Source: Chitinophaga skermanii
GTDB taxonomy: Bacteria > Bacteroidota > Bacteroidia > Chitinophagales > Chitinophagaceae
Assembly: GCF_003259335.1 (NCBI RefSeq)
Contig: NZ_QLLL01000014.1
Location: 43,707 to 107,706, forward strand
Direction: 5' to 3'
Length of the DNA: 64,000 nt
Made by a program: the position numbers and the translations under genes. A model generated the notes under the pieces. The model did no database searches. It had not been told where the DNA came from and was given only the letters and a program-made list of their open reading frames with translations. Position 1 is the stretch's first letter. Each line of letters begins with the position of its first letter. This document shows positions 8,396-17,758 of the stretch, one piece after another.

Positions 8396-11300
8396 ATGCA
8401 ATTACATCGTAACCTCATAATTGTAAATACAATGAATACACATTTAAACGACATTCTTACACTTCCCGCCAAAGGGCTTCCCAATGTAAAGCACGTGGAT
8501 GTACTAGTATCCTGTGAACTTATGAACAACCATTCGAAGGCCTGCCCAATTGAGCCTTCCGATCAATTACTCATCACCCAAGATCGGCAAGGCCAAGCGA
8601 TGCTATTTGATATTGATAGTAATGGCGTCTTACACCTGTTCCATTATAATGATGGTATGGCCGGGGGATATACAGCCTACGAACTGGTGAAGGATTGGCC
8701 TAGCTATGATAAGGTGGTTACCTTCGACTTGTCGGAAAACAGGGATGGTACCATTTCAATTGCCATGGTAGTGAACCGAAGAAACGGTTACTTCACCGAT
8801 GTACTGGTAGCCGATAATATCCCCGCGAATTTTGAATGGAAGAATTTTAGTCAAGTAGTTAAAAAAGTAACGGGTATAGCGTCAGAATTCAGGGGAACGA
8901 AAATCCGTATCGGCACAAGCGATATGGATGGCCATGCCATGGTAGTGGTGAATGGAAATGTTCTTGGTAATGAAACCTATTACCGGGTAGATAATAGGTA
9001 TGCTGCCTCGCAATTAACGATGTCAAGTACACCAAGTCAAGCCAACCAAGTCGAAGTGGGCTATGTATCAGGACAAAAAGGGCATTTCGGTTTATCCGGT
9101 GTTAATAGCTATAGTAAACTAGCATTCGTAACGATCCCTAATCAAGCCGGCAATGAAAATTCATATGACTTCAGTCCTTCAAAAGTACCGGGTAATTTGC
9201 ATTACAATTGCATATTTGTCGGCCAAGGAACAGCAACGCAACCTTCCCAATTGTCATCTGATCTATATGTAGGAGCGGCGGAAGGTATATACCTGTTTCA
9301 TAATAGCAAGGTGAGTCTATTTCAACGCGTGAATACGAAAGTAAAAGATGTAAAATCATTGTATGTAACAGAAGATACTCACCAAATTTCAGTGTGGGCA
9401 GTCACGAAGATCGGTCATCTTTATTACATCAGTGGGTCGAAGAACGGCGAGCAATATACCTGGGAGGATGAACAGTTGTTTGAATTAAACATCAACCACT
9501 TATCTTCTATACGCAACAGGGTGAAGTTCACGAACGAGATTTATTATGTTGACCAACGCAAAAACTTTATCCATAATTGGGAGTGCCCTACATCTGGTTT
9601 TTGGTTCACAAGAACGATCAAGCAACAAAACGATCCTTACTTATTAGGCGTAGCATCCTATACCACCTTGCTCAAATTAACCGACCAAGATGGCAATATT
9701 TTGGCAGGAAAAACCTTTTCGCTTTCTTCCTCTGAGTGGCTGTATGTTGAAATAAATGGTGAAGCCTACAACATGGATGTTAATCACCCCGTTAGCGTTA
9801 CAACAGATAACCGGGGCATGATCAACATTGTGCAACTCACCGACGAAGTTTTATCACCTATATTTTACCTGGACGCAGCTTTCCTTGATAAAACCATCAA
9901 TGTATTCCCGCATGGGAAAGTCATAGATGGACTATCCAACATCCAATCTGCCGACGATCTAAGAAAAGCCAAGGATATTAATGGCGACCCTATTCTAACC
10001 GGTTACCATCCACCGGCCACGTTGAATCATGTAGTTGATTGCTTACGTACACTCACCGGTATTGCTGCCTATACCCAAAGAGGTACAGTAAGAAAAGGTG
10101 ACTTGTTTGTGTCACTTTCCAACAAGGAAACGAAAATAACCGGTCGGCTCGACCTACGCGGTATGCCCGATTTCAAAATAGGCATAAAGTTGGAGCGCGG
10201 TATATGGCAGTTGTTTTCGGAAGATGATTATGCGAAATTCATCGTAGAAGGCTACCATGTTCGCTGGTTCGGTAGTAAATGGTGGAGAGCTGTGAAGAAA
10301 GCAGCGGCAGCTGTTGTTGATACGGTGGAGAATGCTGTTACAACCGTTATAGAGAAAGTAGGCGATACGGTGAATTTAATCATTAACATCGCGGGAGATG
10401 CTTATCATTTCGTGCTAGATACCTTGTCGGAAGTAATGAAGGGAATTGATTGGGTGTTGAGCATAGTCAAAATAGCTATTACAGATGCCGTACGTTGGTT
10501 AGGCGATTTTTTAGGCTTTAAAGATGTTTGGACTACCTACCAGGTAATTAAAACGTTAGCGAAGAATGGGATCGACTATAGCAACCACGCAATAGAAAAA
10601 CGATTAAATGAACTCAAGAATTTTATAAATGACGAGTTCGGAAAAATTGAATCCTTGGTGTCAAAAGCTACAGTACCATCCTATATTGCTTCCAAAGGCT
10701 TAAGCGAATCGAAGTCACATAAGAACCCTTTCGATTCGGCGGCCGGTAACTGGATCTTCAACTTGATAGCCAATAACCAGCTATTCGAAGGCGGTATGAA
10801 AGCTTCAAGTGGTTCTAGCGGCTTCCAGGGATTTGTACGAAATACGATTCAACCTGCTTTTGAAGAAATAAAGCCCAAGCTACAAGTTTTAATAAACGAT
10901 GTGCAGTATGCGCTTTCGAAAGATGTAAAATACTATCACAATATTGTTAAAGATCTTATTAATCTTTTCATTGCCCCCATGAAAAGGGTGCTGATAGGTA
11001 TCCTCGATTATATAAGGGAAATGCTGCAAAGTATTCCTACCTTAATGAATGGCAAAGTACTGCCGCCATTTTTAGATTCATTATACAGGTGGATTGCCGC
11101 TTTAATTGGCGATTATGAAGAATTAACGATCCTCAATGCCATCTCGTTTATTGTGGCCATTCCGTATACCTACGGGCATAGAATATTAAAAGGATATGCG
11201 CCTTTTGCATATGGTGATAAAGGTCTTACTGCAACTTCCTTGTATAGTACCTTGTTCGATCCTCGTCGTTCCGGGGAGGATTCAAAATCTTGGGAGGACT

Positions 11301-11854
11301 TGAAAGAAGCCTATTCTAAAGGAGGTGCGGGTATTGCATCCATTGCGTCAATGCCATTAGCTTTGTTGTCGTTAGCCACCTCTATGTCAAAATCAGGTAA
11401 ATCAAATAAAGAGAACCCTAGTGAACTAGAGCAAATAGCGCGTGGCTTCCAATTGCTAATTCCACTTATCACGATCCCATTAGAAAAGGATGACCAAAAT
11501 ACGGCATCATTCGTATTAAGAGTTATTTCTTTCGTTTGTGCTACTATGAAAGATTGGTTCGGTGTATTAATTGAAGAAAAGATGATGGGTAAATTAGTAA
11601 CGGCAGTGGCAGATACATTTATATTCATCCTTTCATTAACGGCCGATATACTTAACGGCGAAGACTTACTCAGTTATTTGCAAGATATTTTATCCAATTT
11701 GGGCGGTGTAGTTAGTTCTGTTGGTGTACTAACGGAACAAATTATTGCCGTTGGCATCGGCGCCGGTATTTCCTTGGGAGGCGCTGCTGTAGGTTTAGTA
11801 CAATCAGTTTCAGATGATGGAGATATTGTGCAAGTGGTAAATCCTGGTGGTTGA
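8396..11854 (+). CDS. large protein: propeller-like N-terminus, helical/hydrophobic C-terminus
   Basis: A 1152-residue protein; the ATG at 8432 is an alternative start and no signal peptide is seen with either. Residues ~50-480 contain repeated beta-strand patterns of the type 'DLYVGAAEGIYLFH', 'QISVWAVTKIGHLYYISGS' and 'KVVTFDLSENRDGTISIAMV', suggesting a beta-propeller or lectin-like fold. Residues ~630-780 are amphipathic helices ('WWRAVKKAAAAVVDTVENAV'). The last ~250 residues include several hydrophobic segments, ending in a Gly/Ala-rich one ('VGIGAGISLGGAAVGLV'). I do not recognise a named family. A binding head followed by helical membrane-active segments would fit a pore-forming or toxin-like effector, but this is only inference. 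It is monocistronic and a hairpin follows. Confidence 0.75.
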   Translation: MQLHRNLIIVNTMNTHLNDILTLPAKGLPNVKHVDVLVSCELMNNHSKACPIEPSDQLLITQDRQGQAMLFDIDSNGVLHLFHYNDGMAGGYTAYELVKDWPSYDKVVTFDLSENRDGTISIAMVVNRRNGYFTDVLVADNIPANFEWKNFSQVVKKVTGIASEFRGTKIRIGTSDMDGHAMVVVNGNVLGNETYYRVDNRYAASQLTMSSTPSQANQVEVGYVSGQKGHFGLSGVNSYSKLAFVTIPNQAGNENSYDFSPSKVPGNLHYNCIFVGQGTATQPSQLSSDLYVGAAEGIYLFHNSKVSLFQRVNTKVKDVKSLYVTEDTHQISVWAVTKIGHLYYISGSKNGEQYTWEDEQLFELNINHLSSIRNRVKFTNEIYYVDQRKNFIHNWECPTSGFWFTRTIKQQNDPYLLGVASYTTLLKLTDQDGNILAGKTFSLSSSEWLYVEINGEAYNMDVNHPVSVTTDNRGMINIVQLTDEVLSPIFYLDAAFLDKTINVFPHGKVIDGLSNIQSADDLRKAKDINGDPILTGYHPPATLNHVVDCLRTLTGIAAYTQRGTVRKGDLFVSLSNKETKITGRLDLRGMPDFKIGIKLERGIWQLFSEDDYAKFIVEGYHVRWFGSKWWRAVKKAAAAVVDTVENAVTTVIEKVGDTVNLIINIAGDAYHFVLDTLSEVMKGIDWVLSIVKIAITDAVRWLGDFLGFKDVWTTYQVIKTLAKNGIDYSNHAIEKRLNELKNFINDEFGKIESLVSKATVPSYIASKGLSESKSHKNPFDSAAGNWIFNLIANNQLFEGGMKASSGSSGFQGFVRNTIQPAFEEIKPKLQVLINDVQYALSKDVKYYHNIVKDLINLFIAPMKRVLIGILDYIREMLQSIPTLMNGKVLPPFLDSLYRWIAALIGDYEELTILNAISFIVAIPYTYGHRILKGYAPFAYGDKGLTATSLYSTLFDPRRSGEDSKSWEDLKEAYSKGGAGIASIASMPLALLSLATSMSKSGKSNKENPSELEQIARGFQLLIPLITIPLEKDDQNTASFVLRVISFVCATMKDWFGVLIEEKMMGKLVTAVADTFIFILSLTADILNGEDLLSYLQDILSNLGGVVSSVGVLTEQIIAVGIGAGISLGGAAVGLVQSVSDDGDIVQVVNPGG

Positions 11855-11878
11855 TAAGATAAGTTGTTTGAATAGTAG

Positions 11879-11914
11879 GTAGGGTTATATCGAAGGATGT
11901 AGCCCTACTTTCTT
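11879..11914 (+). terminator. putative terminator
   Basis: GTAGGG (11879-11884) pairs with CCCTAC (11903-11908) around an A/T-rich inner stem, followed by TTTCTTGT. It lies 25 nt after the stop of the 1152-residue gene. Confidence 0.5.
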
Positions 11915-12079
11915 GTGTTCAACTATTTGTATACCTCAAAAGAACAAGCAGCAAATTTTATTGATTGTTGCATACTTGGATATACACTTGTAAGTCATAT
12001 TCCATGATGGCAGAATAAAAAGTAAAGCGTCTGCAGTTTATGGAATCCCTCAAAATAACGCATCTCTCATAAAAAAGCT

Positions 12080-12730
12080 ATGAAACCACTAATCACTTTT
12101 TTCTTAACTATTCTTTTTACAACGGGTGCCTTCGCCACCGCCCAATACCCCGATAAACTTATTTATAAAGGAAAAGAATACGATCTACAGAGTAATCCTT
12201 TAGAAAACTATTTCGAACAACACCCCGAAAGTCGACCGAAAGGAGATACTTGGTCAACTGCCTTGTGGCGTGGTTATATTGCTACCTTTGAAGTGCGTGA
12301 TGAAACACTTTACTTAAAGGATATAGAAGTGATGGTGTTCGATAGCATTACTAAAGACACAAAATTTCAAAGTGTAGTGAAAAAGGTATTCCCCGGTCAA
12401 ACTAATATGAAAATTGATTGGGTAACTGGCATTTTGGTGTTGCCCTATGGTAAATTGGTCAATTATGTTCATATGGGATATGGGTCTACTTACGAAAAAT
12501 ATATATTGTTAGAAGTGGATAAAGGTGTGGTGAAGAAGGATATTTACTTGAATAACGAACAATATGAAACCTTTAAATACAAACAATTCCTAGCGTTTAA
12601 AAAAACGGAAGAATACCGTCAACTCAAAACCAGTTTGCAACAAAAGGAAGGTATGACGGATGAAAGTATCGACGACTTTCTCAAGAGTTTTATCATTGGG
12701 TATTCGTCCCGTATCTTAGCAGATGAATAA
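12080..12730 (+). CDS. exported protein of unknown function
   Basis: A 216-residue protein with a Sec signal peptide (residues 1-22, 'MKPLITFFLTILFTTGAFAT'). The mature part opens with 'YPDKLIYKGKEYDLQSNPLE' and contains 'STALWRGYIATFEVRDETLY'. Its centre is beta-rich and its C-terminus is helical and charged. I do not recognise a family and see no catalytic motif or lipobox. It lies alone between the large propeller-like gene and the DUF4268 gene. Confidence 0.75.
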   Translation: MKPLITFFLTILFTTGAFATAQYPDKLIYKGKEYDLQSNPLENYFEQHPESRPKGDTWSTALWRGYIATFEVRDETLYLKDIEVMVFDSITKDTKFQSVVKKVFPGQTNMKIDWVTGILVLPYGKLVNYVHMGYGSTYEKYILLEVDKGVVKKDIYLNNEQYETFKYKQFLAFKKTEEYRQLKTSLQQKEGMTDESIDDFLKSFIIGYSSRILADE

Positions 12731-12825
12731 AGTATAGTAAGGATGGGAAGCATTGTGGAATGTGATTTCCCTCAAAAATCCATTAACTTTGCTTCCTCAT
12801 TCATACAAAAAAACAGGTCGAACTC

Positions 12826-13290
12826 GTGTATTCAAAAGAAGAAACATCAAAGCTCAAACAAGATTTCTGGACCACCTTCGGGCGCTATATGAAACCCATT
12901 TTATCCGCCGATGGTGAAAAAGTAAGCTGGGCCAACTACAAAACCGGCATCCCGGGCATCTTCTTTAAAATGGATACCGACAACCGCCATGCACGCATCT
13001 CTATCCTCATTACCCAAGCCGATCCAACATTACATGCTGCTTTCTACGAGCTATTCGAAATGCAAAAACAAATGCTCGAAACCACGCTCGGCGAAAATGA
13101 TTGGGCATGGGAACAAAATACCACCGACGATTACGGCCAACCTATCAGCCGCATCACCAAAGAACTGAAAGGTATTTCCGTGTTAAGGAATGAAGATTGG
13201 CCTACTTTAATTTCATTTTTCAAAGAAAGAATGGTCGCGCTCGATGAATACTGGAGCATGGCCAAGTATGGTTTTGAAGCGTTGGTGTAA
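12826..13290 (+). CDS. DUF4268 family protein
   Basis: A 154-residue protein initiated at a GTG (12826); no ATG in frame gives the complete domain. The whole length matches the DUF4268 pattern: 'KLKQDFWTTFGRYMKP', '..KVSWANYKTGI..IFFKMD' and 'RHARISILI', ending 'LISFFKERMVALDEYWSMAK'. DUF4268 is sometimes found at the C-terminus of nuclease-like proteins, but here it stands alone. The cellular role is unknown. The gene converges with the DsbA-like gene across a shared hairpin. Confidence 0.85.
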   Translation: MYSKEETSKLKQDFWTTFGRYMKPILSADGEKVSWANYKTGIPGIFFKMDTDNRHARISILITQADPTLHAAFYELFEMQKQMLETTLGENDWAWEQNTTDDYGQPISRITKELKGISVLRNEDWPTLISFFKERMVALDEYWSMAKYGFEALV

Positions 13291-13323
13291 TAAAAAAACC
13301 TGCAACAAGGGTTTGTTGCAGGT
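13291..13323 (-). terminator. terminator between convergent genes
   Basis: ACCTGCAACAA (13298-13308) and TTGTTGCAGGT (13313-13323) form a perfect 11-bp stem. The A run at 13291-13297 gives a U tract for minus-strand transcripts, so it mainly ends the DsbA-like gene. Confidence 0.7.
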
Positions 13324-13345
13324 GCAAGTTTTATAGGACGTATGA

Positions 13346-14332
13346 TTATTTCTTCATCCACATCACCCCGTTCTTCGAAGAATACATGCTAATCGCCTTT
13401 TCTTCCAATAACCCACGCAACACCTTCTCCGCATCTACAAGCGATATTTCACTCAATTCTGCAAACTCTCTCGTCGTCATGGTAGGATAAACCGCAAATA
13501 ACTGCGGCCAATCTTTTACATAAGCGGCCTTGCTAGCAGTTGGATGCATCTTTTGAATACCTTGCTCAAATGCTTGGTAAGGTTTAAAACCATATACCAT
13601 AGTAGGGGGCTGGTCGCCACTGGTAACAAACACCGTAGGGAACCCACGTACGCCCATTTTCCTAGCATATTGTAAATCTTCCTTGAAAGCAATGGTAGCA
13701 CGCTCGTAATCCGCTTTTAACTGCACAGCATCCAAACCCGCCTGTGTTGCAGCCGTAGCTATGTGTTCCCATTTGGCGATGTTCTTCTTCTGCAAAAACA
13801 CCATCTCGCGCATTTGACGAAGGAACTTCACGGCTTTCTCTTTATCCTGGTATTGCGCCGCCATAAAAGCAATGGATGGAGGATACGACGAGTCCAATGG
13901 ATCTTCCAACCAAACATCACCATCAATCGGCATATTGTAATAAGCACTTACTTCATCCCAATGATGCGCTACATCCGAGGGTTTGCTAATGCCACCACTG
14001 TTGTAACTCCAATCGGGTAACAAGCCGCCCATGTGGTACTCGATCTCAACATCCTGGCCGTATTCCAGTTTGAGCTTCCGCAACTGCGGCTCAATACCCC
14101 AACAAGATGAACATATCGGGTCGGTGAAATACACCAGTTTGACAGGTTTCTGGCCCGTCGCTGTTTTCGCTGTGATATGACTATCTTGGGTACTGGGAAT
14201 TTCGCACACACCCGTAGCCGGGTCGCACAATAATGGGTTGGTATTTGACATCGGTTTGTTTTTAGTTTGACCTGTACAGTTAACGAGCAACATGCAGAGT
14301 ACAGCAGTAAAAAATACAGGAAGCTTTCTCAT
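13346..14332 (-). CDS. DsbA/FrnE-like thioredoxin-fold lipoprotein
   Basis: A 328-residue protein. Its N-terminus is a lipoprotein signal ending 'LLVNC' (C19), so it is probably anchored in the periplasm. A Cys-containing linker (C36, C43) precedes a DsbA-like domain with active site C74-S-S-C77 ('DPICSSCWG') and the cis-Pro region 'GVRGFPTVFV'. The helical insertion fits the FrnE subgroup of DsbA-like oxidoreductases, which act on thiol-disulfide exchange. The last ~60 residues resemble a small winged helix ('TMTTREFAELSEISLVDAEK'), also seen in this subgroup. It is divergent from an HxlR regulator carrying Cys residues, which suggests redox-controlled expression. Confidence 0.85.
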   Translation of the reverse strand: MRKLPVFFTAVLCMLLVNCTGQTKNKPMSNTNPLLCDPATGVCEIPSTQDSHITAKTATGQKPVKLVYFTDPICSSCWGIEPQLRKLKLEYGQDVEIEYHMGGLLPDWSYNSGGISKPSDVAHHWDEVSAYYNMPIDGDVWLEDPLDSSYPPSIAFMAAQYQDKEKAVKFLRQMREMVFLQKKNIAKWEHIATAATQAGLDAVQLKADYERATIAFKEDLQYARKMGVRGFPTVFVTSGDQPPTMVYGFKPYQAFEQGIQKMHPTASKAAYVKDWPQLFAVYPTMTTREFAELSEISLVDAEKVLRGLLEEKAISMYSSKNGVMWMKK

Positions 14333-14352
14333 AGAATTCCTTTAGAACAGCA

Positions 14353-14425
14353 CAAAACTACAGCAGTACAAGTACACAATTGTTATCCCTTACCCTTTAG
14401 AAACTAGTTACCTCCAGGAAACTAA
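14353..14425. promoter_or_regulatory. divergent dsbA-like/HxlR promoter region with direct repeats
   Basis: On the minus strand TAGTTTTG (14360-14353) fits the -7 consensus TAnnTTTG for the DsbA-like gene. A TTG lies ~16 nt upstream of it. Two direct repeats, AGAAACTAG (14399-14407) and GGAAACTAA (14417-14425), are spaced 18 bp and are a candidate HxlR operator between the two genes. Confidence 0.4.
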
Positions 14426-14465
14426 CTCGCCTTATTGTAAGTTTTGTGCCTACCTTTACAGTCAT

Positions 14466-14843
14466 ATGAAAAAGCAATCTACCGTCAATACTACCGGCCT
14501 TTGTAAAACACGTATCCTCGCCATCAAAGACACGATGGAGATATTGTCTGGTAAATGGAAGTTTCACATCATTGGAACTTTACTATTAGGTGGGAAAATG
14601 CGCTTCATGGATTTGTTACGGGAAGTAGACGGCATTGCACCGAAGATGTTATCGAAAGAATTGCAAGATATGGAGATCAACCAGCTGGTGGTTAGAACCG
14701 TTTGTAATACAAAGCCTATTACCGTAGAATATGAAATCACGGAATACGGCAGCACATTAGCGCCTATTATTGATGAAATTGCGAACTGGGGTATTTCTTA
14801 CCGGAATGCTTTGTTAAAGAAAGAAAGCACCGTGCAAGGCTAA
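14466..14843 (+). CDS. HxlR-family transcriptional regulator
   Basis: A 125-residue protein covering a whole HxlR winged helix: 'KDTMEILSGKWKFHIIGTLL', 'MRFMDLLREVDGIAPKMLSK', 'LQDMEINQLVVRTV' and 'VEYEITEYGSTLAPII'. It has Cys13 near the N-terminus and a Cys near residue 80 in the wing region. N-terminal Cys residues are used for thiol sensing in characterised relatives (HypR, YodB). The gene is divergent from the DsbA-like lipoprotein and likely controls it, perhaps in response to electrophiles or disulfide stress. That control is inferred from gene arrangement only. Confidence 0.88.
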   Translation: MKKQSTVNTTGLCKTRILAIKDTMEILSGKWKFHIIGTLLLGGKMRFMDLLREVDGIAPKMLSKELQDMEINQLVVRTVCNTKPITVEYEITEYGSTLAPIIDEIANWGISYRNALLKKESTVQG

Positions 14844-14870
14844 AGCTGCTTATAATTAGAGCAGCTTATT
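14843..14870. terminator. terminator between convergent genes
   Basis: AAGCTGCT (14843-14850) pairs with AGCAGCTT (14860-14867) and is followed by ATTTAAT. It overlaps the stop codons of the HxlR gene and of the convergent response-regulator gene. Confidence 0.55.
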
Positions 14871-15573
14871 TAATCCCTAGTAATTGGAATAACTCATCCT
14901 TCTTGTTCAATGCAATGGTAATCGTTTTTCCATTCACTAACTCCACCATGTTCCCCGTTACACTGCGCACCATTTCCAAGTTGAGAATAAACGATCGCTG
15001 TACCCTGAAAAACTTCGGCAAGGTCAACACTTCATCCATCGATTTTAAAGTACCCAAGGTAGTAAAGGTTTCGTTTGCAATAACAATCTTTAAATAGTCG
15101 CCTTGGGCTTCTACATACAGTATTTCACCTAGTAAAATTTTAATCAACTTGCCGTCCGCTTTAATAAACACCCGGTCGGCCGATACTTGTTGTATCGCCG
15201 GTTGCTTACGCATGTCGATATATTCCTTGGTGCGGTTCACCGCTTTTACAAACCTGTCGAAACGCACAGGCTTTACTAAGTAATCCATTACCCCGGTTTC
15301 ATAACCTTCCAGCGCGAAATCGCGGTGCGCCGTAATGAAAATAATTACAGGCGGCTTTTCTAATGATCTTACCAGCTCTAAGCCATTCATTTTCGGCATT
15401 TGAATATCGCTGAATATGATGTCTACTTCATGTTGTTGTAAGTACATAAATGCTTCCATAGGATCACCAAACGTAGCGCCCAGTTGTAAGTAGGGTATTT
15501 TTTCTATGAACGATACAACTACATCTTGCCCAATCGGTTCGTCGTCGATAACGATACAATGCAATGGTTCCAT
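14866..15573 (-). CDS. LytTR response regulator
   Basis: A 235-residue protein. The receiver domain (1-~120) has acidic pocket D10/D11, phosphoacceptor D56 ('FSDIQMP'), T81 and K101. The LytTR DNA-binding domain (~135-235) has 'DRVFIKADGKLIKILLGEIL' and 'FFRVQRSFILNLEMV'. Its start codon overlaps the kinase stop by one base (TAATG on the minus strand), so translation is coupled and the pair forms a two-component system. Targets cannot be read from the sequence. The CPBP protease gene just upstream is probably in the same transcript. Confidence 0.93.
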   Translation of the reverse strand: MEPLHCIVIDDEPIGQDVVVSFIEKIPYLQLGATFGDPMEAFMYLQQHEVDIIFSDIQMPKMNGLELVRSLEKPPVIIFITAHRDFALEGYETGVMDYLVKPVRFDRFVKAVNRTKEYIDMRKQPAIQQVSADRVFIKADGKLIKILLGEILYVEAQGDYLKIVIANETFTTLGTLKSMDEVLTLPKFFRVQRSFILNLEMVRSVTGNMVELVNGKTITIALNKKDELFQLLGIK

Positions 15574-16691
15574 TATTTACTAAGGACTATTTTTAAGTGG
15601 ATGTCAAATGTTTTTCCGTCATTGTTTACCGTCAATTCGTGCTGGCCGGGATAGATTAACTGTAAACGTTTTCTTGTATTCGCTAATCCAATGCCACCAA
15701 ATTCACGCTTCTCCATCATAGCATCTATATCATTTTTTATATGGAAGAAAAACGTATTGTTGCTGATGGTGATGTTGATGTGTATGAAGGGGTCTTTCAT
15801 GCGCTTTAACCCGTATTTAAAGGCATTTTCTATAAACGGAAATGTAAGTAAAGGCGCTATAAACAACTTGCTGTCATATTCTTCTCCCGTAATATGGAAT
15901 ACAATTGGTTTATCGGCCGGGTAGCGCATTCTTTCTAGCTCCACATAATTCTTCATAAACGCCAGTTCCCGTTCTAGTAGCACTTTCTCTGTGTTCGATT
16001 CATACAAACTATAACTCATAATGTCCGACAAGTTCAAGATCACTTCCGGTGCCGCATCATCTTTGCGAATGGTAAGACCGTAAAGATTATTGAGGGTATT
16101 GAAAAGAAAATGAGGGTTGAGTTGTGATTTTAAAAAGTCTTTTTCAATTTGAACGTTTTGGATTTCTAGTTCTAATTGTTGCTTTTGTAGTTGCAAAGTT
16201 TTGCTATACATTTTCGTAATTTCAAACACGATTTTAACCAAGGAGAAAGGGGATAACAAGGTAATAACAATAAACGCTTGCGAAATCACCCTTCTAAACC
16301 CCAATGCCTCCGTAATACTTTGCTCCGCTGCCTTCGATACAACACCTTTCAATTCCCCGTTCATTACTTCAAACCCAACCTGCGCATAGGCGATAGAAAT
16401 CAGATAGTTTACCGTCATCCACAAGTAAATGCACACGGGCACACTCATTACAATCAACAAAACCGTTAACAATCGCTTAGGCGTAAACAATTTCGGCAAC
16501 AATAAATACCAAAAAAAGTAAAAGACGGTCATGTTATTCATCGTCATCCGAAGCGTCAACAGTAAACTTTCAACCCCTGTTAGTTTATACGCTATTTTGT
16601 AACTAATAAATAGTAGGATAGCGAATACACTCCACATAAGCCCATGTAAAAGTACCCTCGCCTTTGTAGTATATAACTGGTCGATATCCAT
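15573..16691 (-). CDS. LytS-like sensor histidine kinase
   Basis: A 372-residue protein from the ATG at 16691; the frame extends to a TTG at 16775, but that adds a non-family N-terminus. Four transmembrane helices (~15-200) are followed by a short coiled coil and the PF06580-type kinase region with 'LNPHFLFNTLNNLYGL', in which the His is the presumed phosphorylation site. A GHKL ATPase core contains 'FPFIENAFKYG' (N box) and 'GGIGLANTRKRLQLIYPGQH' (G2 region). There is no extracytoplasmic sensor domain, so the signal is probably sensed within the membrane. It is coupled to the LytTR regulator that follows. Confidence 0.92.
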   Translation of the reverse strand: MDIDQLYTTKARVLLHGLMWSVFAILLFISYKIAYKLTGVESLLLTLRMTMNNMTVFYFFWYLLLPKLFTPKRLLTVLLIVMSVPVCIYLWMTVNYLISIAYAQVGFEVMNGELKGVVSKAAEQSITEALGFRRVISQAFIVITLLSPFSLVKIVFEITKMYSKTLQLQKQQLELEIQNVQIEKDFLKSQLNPHFLFNTLNNLYGLTIRKDDAAPEVILNLSDIMSYSLYESNTEKVLLERELAFMKNYVELERMRYPADKPIVFHITGEEYDSKLFIAPLLTFPFIENAFKYGLKRMKDPFIHINITISNNTFFFHIKNDIDAMMEKREFGGIGLANTRKRLQLIYPGQHELTVNNDGKTFDIHLKIVLSK

Positions 16692-16784
16692 CGCGGCAAA
16701 TCTCTCTGAAAAGTAACTGGTCGACAATAGTAGCGTGTTTAATTTGACTGTAAATATCGCTAAACTTGCGTACAAGTAGCTGGT

Positions 16785-17522
16785 TTATAATATTCTAATA
16801 GTGGCGTTAATTAGATTAATGGCATTATGACCAAGGATAGGATAGAGCACATTCCCGCTGAACTTCCTTAAAATACCCACGCTAACAGCTGAAATAAGCG
16901 TTAAATAAACAATGGTGATAATATCACATTTTACCTTGTGATCCGGTGTAACCACTACACCATGCGTTAACCCGAAAAAGAAAGTAACGATGATCAAGCC
17001 CCAACCAAACGAAATCCCTTTCACCTGCCATTTTGGGAGGAACACTTTATCCAGCATCCATAAATACAAGCCTCTAAACAATATTTCTTCCGTTAAGCCC
17101 GGCATCGTAGCTTGGAAAGCGAATGTTTCTGCATTGAATTGTCCCCCTTTAGGGAATAAAATCATTTTAAACACAATATCAAAAGCCAGGAAGCCGAGGA
17201 ATACCCATACACCGAATCGTACCTTTGAAGGCTCGTTGGTGGAGGTAGTGAAACCGGCTGCCTTCCATTGATCTTTCGTCATGCACAGGATAAATACCAC
17301 CGCTAATAGTAAGCTAGCCAACTTGCCCGTCCATGCAAACCGGGTATGCCAGCCGAGTATTGTATCTAGCTGCCTGCTTAGGATTTGTACATACACATCC
17401 GTTAAGAAATAAGCAATAAAGAGCAGTAAGTATGTAAGTTGACCTTTTGCTGATTGGAAATAAGCGATACATAAAACTGGTAATAATAACAAAATCCACA
17501 GGATCGGTGTAAGTAACGACAT
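16785..17522 (-). CDS. CPBP (CAAX/Abi) intramembrane metalloprotease
   Basis: A 245-residue protein with about seven membrane segments. All CPBP motifs are present: 'EEILFR' (E145, E146, R150), 'FGLTHG' (H187) and 'GHNAIN' (H232, N236). These residues bind the catalytic metal in Rce1-like proteases. Bacterial members cut membrane peptides or act in bacteriocin self-immunity. The stop lies ~90 nt upstream of the kinase ATG, so the three minus-strand genes may form an operon; the substrate is unknown. Confidence 0.88.
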   Translation of the reverse strand: MSLLTPILWILLLLPVLCIAYFQSAKGQLTYLLLFIAYFLTDVYVQILSRQLDTILGWHTRFAWTGKLASLLLAVVFILCMTKDQWKAAGFTTSTNEPSKVRFGVWVFLGFLAFDIVFKMILFPKGGQFNAETFAFQATMPGLTEEILFRGLYLWMLDKVFLPKWQVKGISFGWGLIIVTFFFGLTHGVVVTPDHKVKCDIITIVYLTLISAVSVGILRKFSGNVLYPILGHNAINLINATIRIL

Positions 17523-17758
17523 ATCTATAATTTTCTTTGAAACGCTGTACTGTAGGCGTTATGTGTGTTGAATTGATAACGATCCAAAAGTAGGTAGATG
17601 GGGTAGGCAGGAGAAATGATTTCGGTGAAATAGGTGCTGTACTCGGTGAAAATTGGGTTTTGCCAGGTGGTATAGTTAGTCTCGATTATCTTATATGTGA
17701 TATGAACTATAAAAATTTCTTGTAGTTTTATTCTTCAGCCATATAAACTCGTCAACTT

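Noticed and set aside
8396..11854. Naming the large protein as a known insecticidal toxin
   Set aside because: The layout is suggestive, but I see no diagnostic motif of Tc, MARTX or other toxin families.
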